Shown: piece by piece, positions 46,971 through 58,261 of the stretch
Layout: every line of letters starts with the position of its first letter
Numbering within the stretch: position 1 is the stretch's first letter
Assembly: GCF_000499845.2 (NCBI RefSeq)
Contig: NC_023758.2
Location: 21,125,285-21,189,284 of the forward strand
Direction of reading: 5' to 3'
DNA: 64,000 nucleotides
Source of the DNA: Phaseolus vulgaris
Lineage: Eukaryota > Streptophyta > Magnoliopsida > Fabales > Fabaceae
Notes under the pieces: model-generated
Database searches by the model: none
Told to the model about the DNA's origin: nothing
Seen by the model: the letters and a program-made list of their open reading frames with translations, nothing else
Made by a program: the position numbers and the translations under genes

Positions 46971-49614
46971 TTTTAACCTAGATGTATTACATTGCAGGCC
47001 TAAACTTTTTTTAATATGAGATAAGAGATAGAATCCTTTTTCAGTCGTTGAGGTTCTTAACAGAAAGTAATTAATTGATAGGTTATTATTTTATTCTTAA
47101 TTCTTTAGTAAATGATTTTATGAGCTTAACTAAAAATAAAATTATAAAATAATATAAATGTGCAAACATCTAACTATATAAGAAATGAAGTAGTTAGAAA
47201 CTGTGAAAGGAAATGCAATGCTAAAGAACATATTTCTAGAATGACAAGAATGTATTAAAAATAGAATAACAAGCATGGATAAATTAATTCAAATAGCAAG
47301 AATTAAGAAAATAGAAATTGAAAATAAAGTAAACTAGAACTTGAAATGAATTAGACTACAAAAACTTGTATTAATTGCAGAAATAAAAAAATATAAACAA
47401 AAGTAATAATTAAAAGCTGAAATTGAAAAAAAAAATAGAAAATAGAAAGTAAACTACCTAACCAAACTATTTTAATTACTAGAACATAAACATAATTTTG
47501 AAAGTAAAAGTGAAATGGAAATTAAATAGGAATATAAAAAGAAAAATTGAATTATATATTGCCGAACTGAAAACAAATGTGTTATTGTCTTGAATGGACA
47601 TGTAGAGCACGGTTAGCCCTACATACATACTGAAGGATTTATATATGACCAACATTTGATGGTCTTTACCAAGCACCGTATGTTTATAGATATAAAATGA
47701 ATTTGTTGTGCTTTATATCTTATTTTTGTTTGCTTAATATATTAAAATATAATTTGAATATAATTGTTTTGTTTCAATTACTATTTCAATTTTTCCAAGG
47801 CATCCAAAATGATGACATTAGAGAGTTTCTAGGTGAAAAGTGTTTCCTTCAAGATGTGGTTTGTGGGACATGGTTTTAGTGATGTAAGTATTGTTGCTAA
47901 GGGAAACACAAAACCTGACATGAAGATTGTAAAGGGTAATAGAACTTGAAAGTTGGATATTTGACCACACTAATAATTCTTATTCAGTGTGCTCTTATTC
48001 TTCTTAGCCAATGCAACAACCTTCCAAATGTTCATATAAAACATGCAAAGAAAAGTCTGCCACAATTGGAGAATCAAATAATAATCTTAGAAATGTTGAT
48101 TTGAACAAGGTTAAGGGAAAGAGGAAATTGTTTGTAGGATCACAGTCCTTAGGGATACTGTATAGACCATATGGAAGTAACCCTTTTGTAACGGCTTTCT
48201 TGATTTGATTAGGATTAATAATTTATTTTGAATAATGGATAATTGTAGTTATTTTATATTTTTGTGTTGGCAGGTGTGCTCTCCATTTAAAGATGACATT
48301 GTAGCTGACTAGGATATTGTTGATAGCATATGGGATCATGTCTTTCGGTCAATAGTGATTTTCTTAATTGTTTATGATATGTATTCTATGATTGTTGATT
48401 ATTTTATCATAAATATCTTTGGTATTTGATAAAGTTGATGTGATTTCCTTTTTTATCATTTGATAGTTCTCTAAAAAGCAATGATAAAAAAAATATTGGA
48501 TTTGTTACCTAATATCTACTTATTGGTTGTTCTACTTATATGATTTTGTTTTAAAGTCAATCATGTTATTAACTTAAACAATAAATTAAACATGGCTAAC
48601 TTTTACTAATCTCATATCTTGATAACTTTTACCCGATTCAATTTATAGTATACTTGAAATTTTCAAGTAGTTATTATTTATATTAACATAAAATAGGTGT
48701 ATACATTTGTTTTTATATGATAGATATAATCACAAAGATAAAAGAGAAAAAATTTAAAAAATGGAAAAAAAAGTAATATTCTTTTGTAATGTGATTTATA
48801 ATAATTAATAACATAGTCTATGAAAATTAGATTGCATTTTGTAATTATATTTTTTTACATACTTTATTGTTATTTTTATCTTATAAACACTAGCACAAAC
48901 AAACACACACGTGTGCTATGTCCATATTTTACATTTTTATTTATAATATAATGTCTTATATTTTAAAATTTAAGAAAATTAAAATAGAAAAATAAAATAT
49001 ATAATTCTCTATAATAATATATATTTATTATAATACAACGTATTTTATTTTAAAATATAATTAAAAATAAAATAGAAAAATAATTATATGTAAATTGAAA
49101 TAATTTTATTATTTCATAAAAAAACTCTAATTCTTCCTTTATTATCTGAAAATTGAAAATTTATTACGTGTTTAAATAATTTTTTTTCCTCATTTTTGAG
49201 AATATATATAATCAATTTATGATATTTTTTTGAAAATCAATAAAATAATATGTTATTAATTAAACTAATTCTCTCTTAATTTTTAATTAAATTGTTTATT
49301 ATTCGTATGTGTCTAATTGATAATGAGATCTTAAAGTGATTTATGTATAAAGATAAAAGTGAGTTTATTGAAGTTAAATTTTCAATTATATTTTTTAAAT
49401 GAAATGAATTATAAATTTTATACTTATTAATTTTTAATATTAAATATAATTATATATAAATAATAAAAATAAAAAATACAAATACACAAGTACAAGAACC
49501 TTTCTACTAGTAAATTTTAATAAATATTTTTTTAAGTTCTTATTTGAAATTAATTTCATACATTATTTGAAATTAAAAATATAAATATAGTTATCTCGGT
49601 TTTGTTTTAATAAT
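46971..49614. other. AT-rich DNA without recognised genes
   Basis: Short frames around 47697-48208 (for example MQQPSKCSYKTCKEKSATIG at 48011) lie in slightly less AT-rich DNA and could be a decayed gene fragment; I do not recognise the protein. The remainder to 49614 is nearly pure AT with no structure beyond low complexity. Confidence 0.4.
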
Positions 49615-50440
49615 GAGAATCCATAATCCATTTGAATATTTGAATTCTAAAATTAAAAATGATAATATAATTATTTATTAATGTAATTATTTTTTTATTA
49701 ATGAGAATCCCTTTTAATATTGAATATTTAAAATTTAAAATATTTATATAATTTATTTTTATATTACACCATTGAAATGAGATTGTCATTTAAATTAAAA
49801 ATATTTATGTAATTATTTTTTCTTTTCTTTTATTAATGAGAATCCACTTTAACCACTGAAATTTATAAATTATAAATATTTATATGATTTTTTTATATTA
49901 CAGAATTGAAATGATAGAGTAAACAGTATTAAAACTATTTATTTAATTATTATTTTATTCTTTTATTAATTAAAATCCATTTTAATATTCAAATTTTAAA
50001 ATTAAAAATATTTATATAATTTTTTTAATTGGAACTAAGTCATAGATTAAAAAATAATTAAAAAATATTGTTTAATTATTCTTTTTTTTTGTTTTATTAA
50101 TGAGAATTCATTTTAATATTGGAAAAATTTGCAATTTTAAATATTTATATAATTTATTTTAATATTGAACTATTGAAATGAGATAGTTATTTAAATTACA
50201 AATATTTATGTAATTTTTTTTTATTTTCTTTTATTATTGAGAATCCATTTTGATGATTGAAATTTATAAATTATAAATATTTATATGATTTTTTTTTTAT
50301 ATTACAGAATTGAAATGATAGAGTAAACAATATTAAAACTATTTATGTAATTATCATTTTATTGTTTTATTAATTAAATCCATTTTAATATTCAAATTTT
50401 AAAATTAAAAATATTTATATGATTTTTTATCAAATCAAGT
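49615..50440. repeat. AT-rich satellite: ~130-bp monomers in a 3-monomer (~400 bp) higher-order repeat
   Basis: Monomers start at the word GAGAATCC (or its variants) at 49615, 49703, 49838, 49971, 50102, 50239 and 50375. Three types alternate B-C-A-B-C-A-B. Same-type monomers lie 401 (A), 404 (B) and 399 bp (C) apart and are much more alike than neighbours. For example, both A copies contain ATTACAGAATTGAAATGATA followed by GAGTAAAC. The first and last monomers are truncated. Confidence 0.82.
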
Positions 50441-51140
50441 ATTTTGGATTTAAATTACCTTTTCTATCTTAAGTTTGTGATCTCATCCTAATTTATATCT
50501 GTCACAAAAAAGATGAAGTTACATCATAAGAGAATAGATAAAGAGAAGGAGTTTACAAAATAATTTAAGAGATTATGAAGGAAAATTTACAATTGAAATA
50601 CACAAGAAATTATAATTATAAGAAGATATGAGAAACACTTTTTTAATATTTTTTTGTAATTTTTTGAAAAAAAAATGTTTTCTTTCTTTAAAATAGAAAT
50701 ATAGAACATAAGGTTAACTTTAAAAAAACAAGGATCTTGGTTGGCAAATTAAGTCTAGGAACCAATCAAATCATAATATCTTCATATTCCGTGTAAGAGT
50801 CTTGTTTGGAAAGTTAAAATAACCAACCAAACAAGTAATAAACCTCATCTTTTCTTAAGATATCCTATATAAGTATGTGTCATTCATTCCATTTGTAACT
50901 TACTCTTAATGAAGAAATTGTCGTGATCATTCTCTCTCATTTCATTGGTTTGCTTTAATCTTGATTCCTAATGAATAATCTTTATGGAAACAACACTTTT
51001 TTCAGTTCAACTCCATTTTAACATCCACTAATCTTGTTTAGAATAAATAGAATTTGAACCAAAATAAGAACAATATGAGTTCCTTTGATCTTATTCATGT
51101 TTGATAGATCTTAACCACTAAATCACTAAATTGAACCTTA
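50441..51140. other. AT-rich spacer
   Basis: No coding region. TCTTAAGATATCCTATATAAG (about 50854-50874) resembles a decayed LTR promoter, but no ends are visible. Confidence 0.35.
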
Positions 51141-52165
51141 TTAATTTGTCTTGAACAAGGCGATTTGCTTAGTAGTAGGTGTTGGGCCAAATACTATAGT
51201 AGCTTTTAACGCATGTAGGTAATTCTTCCTCGTGCCCTTTATCATGACCATGGATCCCCTAATCATTTCCATTACCTTTTTCTCACATTTGCATACATAC
51301 TCCTTCTCCTCTATCTTATCAAGGGATATCAAATTTCTTTTCAAGTTAGATACATACCTAAACTCATCTAACAACTTCCCAGTTCCATCATGCAACTTGA
51401 ACTTTAAAGTTCCAATACTAGTCATCTTACATGACTTGTTATCTTTAAGAAGAATAAACCCTCATTCAAGTTTTGTAAACCTCTAAAACCATAAACGATT
51501 AAGGGTAGTGTGAAATGAAAACCCTAAGTCCATTACCCATTCAACATCATTAGTACTATTAGACATTATTAGAACTTTCGATGATTCATAATTATCTTCT
51601 ACTAGAATTGTACCACCAAAACCAGACGGTCTATCAAGCTTGTTAACTATCTTTTTCCTATCAAGACTTAAACTTATTTTCTGACCTTTCTTTTTAAAAC
51701 GGTAACACCTAATATTTCAAACATTACCTCCATTATAATTTGTCTAAACTTAGACCTTCTTTTGTTCTTATTCTCATTCTTGGACATTCTTTACCTTGTT
51801 ATCAATCAATCTCCATTTATATAAGATTTCTCAAACTTCTTCTTAAGTTCTTTCAAATTAAGAGAAATATGAACTTCTTCACAAGAGAGAGTCACTCTTT
51901 CATAGTTTCCTTGAATTGATCAAGCATCTTAAGCAATAAACACAATAATAACAACACTTGATCCTCATCTTCAATTTGCACATTAATAGATAATTAGTTC
52001 TTTTTACTCATCTAGTTGCTCACTAATTGTCTTTTCACTACTTATTTTATATGAGTATAACATTTGGTTTAAATATAAAGAGTTCACCATATCCTTTGTA
52101 AATTACAAGCTTTCAAACTTCTTCCATAGTCTTATAGTAGTCTTTTCCTTTTGTGAAAAACATGC
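51141..52165 (-). pseudogene. Copia gag-protease-preintegrase remnant, TNT1-like, antisense
   Basis: Reading leftward from about 52165, broken frames give LWKKFESL...TKDMVNSLYLNQMLYS, SEKTISEQLDE and LKELKKKFEKS (gag). A zinc-knuckle start CYRFKKKGQK follows, then VEWVMDLGFSFHTT (protease region, with the active-site DSG altered to DLG) and MTSIGTLKFKLHDGT plus VSNLKRNLISL (pre-integrase) to 51141. The fragment 51141-51425 is uninterrupted; upstream several stops and shifts break it. This is the TNT1-94-type gag, unlike the gag at 54400-55245. Confidence 0.8.
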
Positions 52166-52203
52166 AAAATACAAGTAAGAGATAATTGAATTATGTTTTA
52201 AAA

Positions 52204-54361
52204 ACTCAAAACAAAAAAATGCATTTTAGTGACCACACTTATTGGTCACTATACAACTAAATCGGTCACTAATATACTTGTGATAGAACTGGTGATAGAA
52301 ATTATATGGTAACAACAAGCCTAGTCACAAAACATTTATCGAATGATTTTTATTTTGTCACTAAATAGCCATTGAATTGTCTATATCTATTTCGTCACCG
52401 ACAAAATTCGTTTGTTGGTTATAGTGATTATTGGGGTGTTGGAAAAAAAATTTAGGCACTATTGAGATAGGATTTGTGTTATGATGTTATTTATTATGGT
52501 TGGATTATATTATGTTCACATTTTTGTAATTTACATTGTTAAACTTAGATAATACTTTTTTGAACTTTTATTATTCACGAATTATTAGTTTTAATGACAC
52601 TTCAATGATATCATAAATGTCCATCTTTAAAGTTTATTCATAGCTTTTAATGCATACATAAGTTTGTAAGTTTTGTTGGAAAAGCCTAAAAAACTTATTA
52701 AAACTATACAAAAATTATATGAATCCGTATGTAATTACGTTGTACCATGGTGAATATCCATATTTAGAATAACATTTATCTATGGTGTGATTCATTTTGT
52801 GAAAATAGACTCATTGTTTACCATAATTAGGATTACAACCTCTTTCTCTTCCTTGAATCCTCCAATTGTTTTCATTATGTAAGAGGCAAAAAGACAAAGA
52901 AACAAACAAAGACCGAAAAAGAGAAACAATCAAAGTCAAGCCACACACATAAAGGATAGGACCAATTTTCTTATTACAACAAGATAACCCTTTTAATTAA
53001 TTTAATCCAATTAATAGTTCTGGACCATACAAAAACATTCTAAATGGGTAACATAACATGTAGTTTCCTTGTTTAATTTTTATCTCCATCCATCTTGAAG
53101 GTCAACCTCATGTCAAAATTTATCATCTCATCTCAAAATAACCTAGTCAACCTCATGTCCCTCCCACTTTGTACCATGTTAAATGAACACCCAAATTTAA
53201 GCATGGTTAAATAAAAAAAATAGTCTTCATTACTAATTTTTCACTTTATTTCCTATTTTCAAAGAGGAAATGGTGAAACAAAATGAACTTTAAAAACAGA
53301 GCAACCCATTTTATAATTGTTAATGAAAACATGAAGCTAAAAATGAAAAAGTAAACCAAATAGAGCCTTAGTTTAAGAAGAATAACATAATTAAAGTTTA
53401 TCTTCCATAATCGCTTACATGCAAGGTATAAACAGAGTAAAGTAACACATAATTGCAAAAATTAATGTTGTTAAGTTAGATTCTGAATTAAAATCTAAAC
53501 CTTTGATGCGCGAAAAAGGATAAATTGTTTCTCCACTAAACACTATTGCTTTATTGTTTCAAAACCTACAAAAAAGTATCATATATTTAGTACCAATACA
53601 TGAACATCACATATTAAAAAGTTTCAAATGCAATATTAACAATATTGTCACTGCACTAGTAGAGGAAATGCACAACATTAGAGAAACACTATAGAGAGTG
53701 TAGTAGTATTGACACAGTAGTTAGTACTATTATTGCATTATTATGTAATTTGCACTCTACTCTAATTACATATTTTTCATGCACATCTCATAAATAACAA
53801 GCATAAAAATATTAGAGCTTCAAAATTTGCAAGATGTAGGCCCTCTATCAAAAAAATAATTTAAAAATAATTAATCTATAATATATAAGTTTCAAATTCT
53901 ATATCAGAAATGAAAAACTTCCTTACTAGGCAAAGGTAAACAAGTTTTAATTTGGAAAAAATTGAAACATTTTTAAGTTGTCGATGCATATTTTGTTGCT
54001 TAAATGATAATTAATTCGTTCACCAATTCAATTGTAAAAATCAACACTTTCATTTTGCAACCAAAACCTAATCAATTGCTAAGATAACATTTTTCTGGTT
54101 TCCAACTTAGTCACCATAAACAATACTTTTTTCTTAATTTATATAGCCACCAATTCAGTGACCTAATCTTAGCTATCGGTCGCGATTTCCATCACTATGT
54201 AAATTAATGTCACTATAAATTTATTTTGTTGTTGTTTTGATTACTGATTTGCGATGATTGTCATTTAGTGACCATTTCAGTCACAATTTCTGACCAACAT
54301 ATTTTGGTCACTAAAGTCAGTCGCTAAATGATCTATTTCGGTTGAGTGTTTTTTGATAGTA
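52204..54361. mobile_element. Degenerate CACTA-like element (about 2.16 kb)
   Basis: Both ends carry clustered subterminal words in inverted orientation: AGTGACCAC, TGGTCACTATA, CGGTCACTAATA and TTGTCACTAAATA at 52227-52400, and TAGTCACC, CAGTGACCTAA, TAGTGACC and TGGTCACTAAAGTCAGTCGC at 54108-54330. The left end (ACAAAAAAATGCATTTTAG) and right end (GAGTGTTTTTTGATAGTA) approximate CACTA termini, each with changes. No transposase frame. The centre is AT-rich and has a second CACTAGTAG word at about 53654. The ends are inferred, and no 3-bp duplication was confirmed. Confidence 0.6.
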
Positions 54362-54399
54362 TTTACCAACATTTTAACCTCAACTAGAACATTACATGT

Positions 54400-55245
54400 A
54401 AGTTGTCTTTCTTTTTTGGACGACCAAGGAAAAAACCCGATTGATGTTGGGTAGCAGTTCCATAAGGAGAATTTGTCTTGATAGTATTCTAAACCTCACA
54501 AAGACCATTAAGAAACATATCATGTGTTCTAAATCTTTGTATTTAGTAGAAATTTTAGATAAGACGCACCTACACGTTACATTACATATACAATTAGATA
54601 TTACAGATTCAAGTTCCTCCCTTAAGATTTTAAGGTCAGTATAAAACTCTATTACACTCCTTTCTTTTTGTTTAATGGAGTGGATTTCTTGGAGTATTTT
54701 TTTTTATCAGCAATAAACAATGAATAAATGTGAGTCACTTTAGGGGTGACTCAACCCTTATACAAAACACACGACCTTTAACCTTGTTCACAACACACAC
54801 CCCGCCAACTCCTAAGAACTTAAATAAAACCGAAAAGAACCGCCTACAACCCTCACTCTTATACCCAAATAAGACATCAAAACATCATCTTCATACAGAC
54901 CAAAGGATTTCTTGGAGTATATGAGAGATTATGAAGTGGTCACCTTTGGAGAACCTCTCTCTCAGATATTCCCAAAGTTTCTTGGCAATGTCGATGTAGA
55001 TGGTGCTTTGAGAAATTTAAGTAGATAGAATACAAGTGATCCAAGAAAGAACCATGACATTGCATCTCTCTCACGGCTCAAAGAGTGGGTCACTGTGTTG
55101 TATTGTTCTGATGCTTCCATAAATGAATTTTAACTTATAGAAGAGCGTGTTTCATGCCCTTTCTCCAAGAATGATAATTGGTCTCATTCATTTAAGGAGA
55201 AACAATAACCATTCTTGGGTCTCTTCAGGATGAAATTAATAAGGG
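54400..55245 (-). pseudogene. Copia gag (UBN2-type) remnant, antisense, split by a LINE
   Basis: Reading leftward: ETNYHSWRKGMKHALL, then CNVMVLSWITCILST, STIYIDIAKKLWEYLRERFS, KGDHFIISHILQEIHSIKQK (across the LINE insertion), SVIEFYTDLKILREELESV, CFLMV, then SRQILLMELLPNINRVFSLV. This is the gag of a widespread plant copia class whose central domain is often named UBN2. Several frameshifts and stops break it. The LINE at 54698-54904 interrupts it. The later gag zinc knuckle and pol are missing. Confidence 0.8.
54698..54904 (-). mobile_element. 5'-truncated LINE insertion with 16-bp TSD
   Basis: Flanked by a perfect 16-bp duplication, GGATTTCTTGGAGTAT, at 54682-54697 and 54905-54920. The left edge starts with a T-run followed by ATCAGCAATAAACAATGAA, the complement of the tail seen in sense at 4101-4130 (TGCTGAT plus A-run). 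About 207 bp long, so severely 5'-truncated. The flawless long duplication indicates a young insertion by target-primed reverse transcription. Confidence 0.9.
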
Positions 55246-57850
55246 CTAGAAGGATTTAAAGATTAATCCATGAAAGATTGTGTTTCATTACTGGAAGATT
55301 TCATGTTGAACGAAAGAAAGAAGATAAAAGAAGAATAAGAAGAGAAAGGTTTATTTGTTGGTATGAGCATTTTATTTCATGATGGTAAAAGAAAGAGAAG
55401 AAAAATTCTCCTGTTGAATTCTTCATGCAAATCTAAAAGCATGGAAAAGTATAAGAAAAAAAATGCATTTATTACTTTACATGCATGCAACTATTTTTTT
55501 ATACATGCAACATAAACACAACATAAAAACCAAAAAGGAGAAAACTACTAAAGGTATACCAATAAAAAGGTTTACAATTTTAGATGTTAGACATCATGAT
55601 CATCATATTGCACTCGTGAACTTCCTAAGTAATTAATTTATACTATCATGGGTAACACATACAATGGAAATAATATATTATAGGAAATGACAATAAACAT
55701 AGATACATAAAAAAACTTTATTTGAATGAGAATTGAACATTAATAGCTAGGTTTTTCTCCCTTTTCAAGATACATGGAACTCTTTTCACTTTATTTGTCA
55801 TTTGTATATGATCTCGAGTTAATAATTTTGATTATTGGCACTATTATCGGCCTAACAAAGATTTTGAATGCTTTGCCACCACCTTAGATACCCATAATGT
55901 TTGTAGTTTTTTTTTCCTACAAGTCATGAGTTCACAAGAGCATGTTGAATCAACAAATGTAAACATTGCTCTTATATGTGATTTGTGTATTCTTTCAATC
56001 TTTAGCTTCCAAAGTATTTAGTAAAAATCTTTTGCTAAACAACAATAGAAAAAAACTATATTAGTAAATTTTTCACTATTCTAAAAATTTAGCCTATAAA
56101 TGTAAGAAGACTTTCACATACTCAATGCACATATTACATTGATTGTTTGTCCCACAATAGAAAAAAACTATATTAGTAAATCTTTCACTATTATAAAAAT
56201 TTAGCCTATAAATGTAAGAAGACTTTCACGTACTCAATGCACATATTACATCGGTTGTTTGTCCCAATCGGTGTAATATGTTTCTTTTGTTTTGAATTAT
56301 TTTACTCAAATTTTGGTATTTATTACACCGATTTTTACGATCGATGTAATATTTTATTAACATTTTGCATCACTGAGATCTATATCGATGAAAGAACCGG
56401 TGTAATATATCTCCTAGAACTAATGTAATATGTATTATTTGCACTAGTATTATTTTATATCCTAATAGACCTTATATCAACCAATCATTTTATTGGATAA
56501 GTTAGAGAAGTTTTATATATTAACCAACAATAATAATCCAATGAAAACTCATAATAATGAAAACAATTTTCTAAAATATGAACGTAAAGGAGAAAAACCG
56601 AGTTTAATATTTTATATTATAAATAAAATTATTTTAGAAATTTCACAATTATTCAAATGAAAGATTAAATTTCTTTAAACATTGCTATAATTCTATTTTT
56701 CTTCTTCTTAATCTTTTGTTACCTGTTCTTTAATATATGGTAAACCTTTTTTGTCTTTTTGTCGAGGTTAGTTAGATTTAGTGTAGCTTATGGATATTTG
56801 ATTTGAGCATTTTAATGAAACTTTGAATATATGTATTTTTATTTCATTCTATTTTCTTAAAACTTCTTAAAAAATCTGATCTATTTTGTGAATGCATGTC
56901 AATTTTATTTACAGATGTGCGGAGAATCTAACAATTATTTTTACCATCGATAATCATTGGATACTCGTAATTGGTAGGAAGTTTAATCATGATTCTTATG
57001 TATAAAAAAAATAAAAATTAAGCTTGTTAATTTGTGATTGTAAACTACAAAATCTAATAGACAAAGGGAGAAATAAAATTGAATTAAAATAGAGCAATAC
57101 GAATTTTATGTGAAAAAATAAAGTCCTAAACCTATCGTTTTTGCTAATTGAATTAAATCAACTTTCTTTCATTCTTTTGTTTTTACACCCAAAATTAAAA
57201 TCCCGAAAAACATAATATTTTTTTAAAATTTTTAGCCTTTCTTTTGTCTAGACTAATAAACTATAAGCCATCTTTTTGGTTTTCTATTAAAATTAATTTT
57301 AATAAATTGGAAGCACCTTCAATAGTCGAAAACGATATTCAATCTCTTATCTTTAAATAATTATTTGCAACAACGGGCTATACTCGGCTAGGGCCCATCT
57401 CCTTTTGCATTTCAATCAATTCAAAGCTTTTATCTATTTTTTTTTCTCTAAATGTATTTTCTCAATTTGTTTCTGTTGTAACTTTTTTCTTTTATATTAT
57501 CTTAATATAAAAAACCTTCTATCACAATATAAATGATCTGATAAATATTAAACATAACACTCATGCATTAAAAATATATATTTATGATAAACTTTGACCA
57601 TAAGAAAACTCACATATTAAATAATATTCATTTAGAAAAAGATTTAAAACTAGCAGTGAACATTAATTAAATATCCTAATATTATATCTATATCTGTGAA
57701 GGTTATAGAACAAAATAGGAAAAAAAAAAAAATATTTTGTTCTGTTTTGACAAGCTTCCTTCTTGGCAATGATATTCTAAATGGAACCATGTTTCTGAAT
57801 GGATAGATATGATGAGGGCTTTTTAAGTTTTAATTAAATTATGACATCTG
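55246..57850. other. AT-rich intergenic DNA
   Basis: No coding region. A segment at about 56240-56450 repeats the words GGTGTAATAT and ATTACACCGAT in both orientations and ends in TTTGCACTAGTA, which resembles a CACTA subterminal region. The remainder is low-complexity AT-rich DNA. Confidence 0.45.
56043..56266. repeat. Two-copy tandem repeat, 112-bp unit
   Basis: CAATAGAAAAAAACTATATT begins at 56043 and again at 56155; both units continue through AGCCTATAAATGTAAGAAG, then ACTCAATGCACATATTACAT and TTGTTTGTCCC with only a few differences. Confidence 0.88.
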
Positions 57851-58062
57851 GGACTCACACATGCGTTTTTTTTTTATATGTAAAAAAAATGGGTTTGGGT
57901 TTTTTCTTTGACTTTTGGCTAAATTTGATGAATTTATGATAGAAACTTAGAAACCCAGTAAGTAATTCCCAATTGCCACTAATTGAGTCGTGCGGTGAAA
58001 AGATCCCATCAGGTGGATCTGCGAAGCGAGAGAGGCTTCGTTTAACCATCCAACGGCTCCAA

Positions 58063-58113
58063 ATCGGAGAAAACGAAAACGTCTCCACATCGGAGAAAAC
58101 GAAAACGTCTCCA
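58063..58113. repeat. 26-bp tandem duplication in the Pur-alpha leader/promoter
   Basis: ATCGGAGAAAACGAAAACG followed by TCTCCAC at 58063-58088, repeated at 58089-58113 with no visible difference up to TCTCCA. It lies about 150-200 bp upstream of the start codon. Confidence 0.9.
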
Positions 58114-58117
58114 ATTC

Positions 58118-58203
58118 ATGACTTCGTCGTGAGTGAGAGTGAGTGTAACCGTCGTTGCAATTGAAGTGAAACTCGCGAACCAAAAACCCTCATGCGTGCT
58201 TAG
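58118..58203 (+). promoter_or_regulatory. Two minimal upstream ORFs before the Pur-alpha start
   Basis: ATG at 58118 encodes MTSS and stops at 58132. ATG at 58192 encodes MRA and stops at 58203, 58 bp before the main start. If transcription starts upstream of these points, they could reduce or tune translation. No TATA box is obvious, and the transcription start is unknown. Confidence 0.35.
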
Positions 58204-58261
58204 CTACTCACTCGCCCACCCAGATCTGTTGCGACCACATCCAGATTTATTATTGGCGGCG

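Noticed and set aside
51141..55245. Single copia element split by the CACTA-like element
   Set aside because: The two antisense gag regions belong to different copia classes (TNT1-like and UBN2-type), and both contain gag, so they are separate elements.
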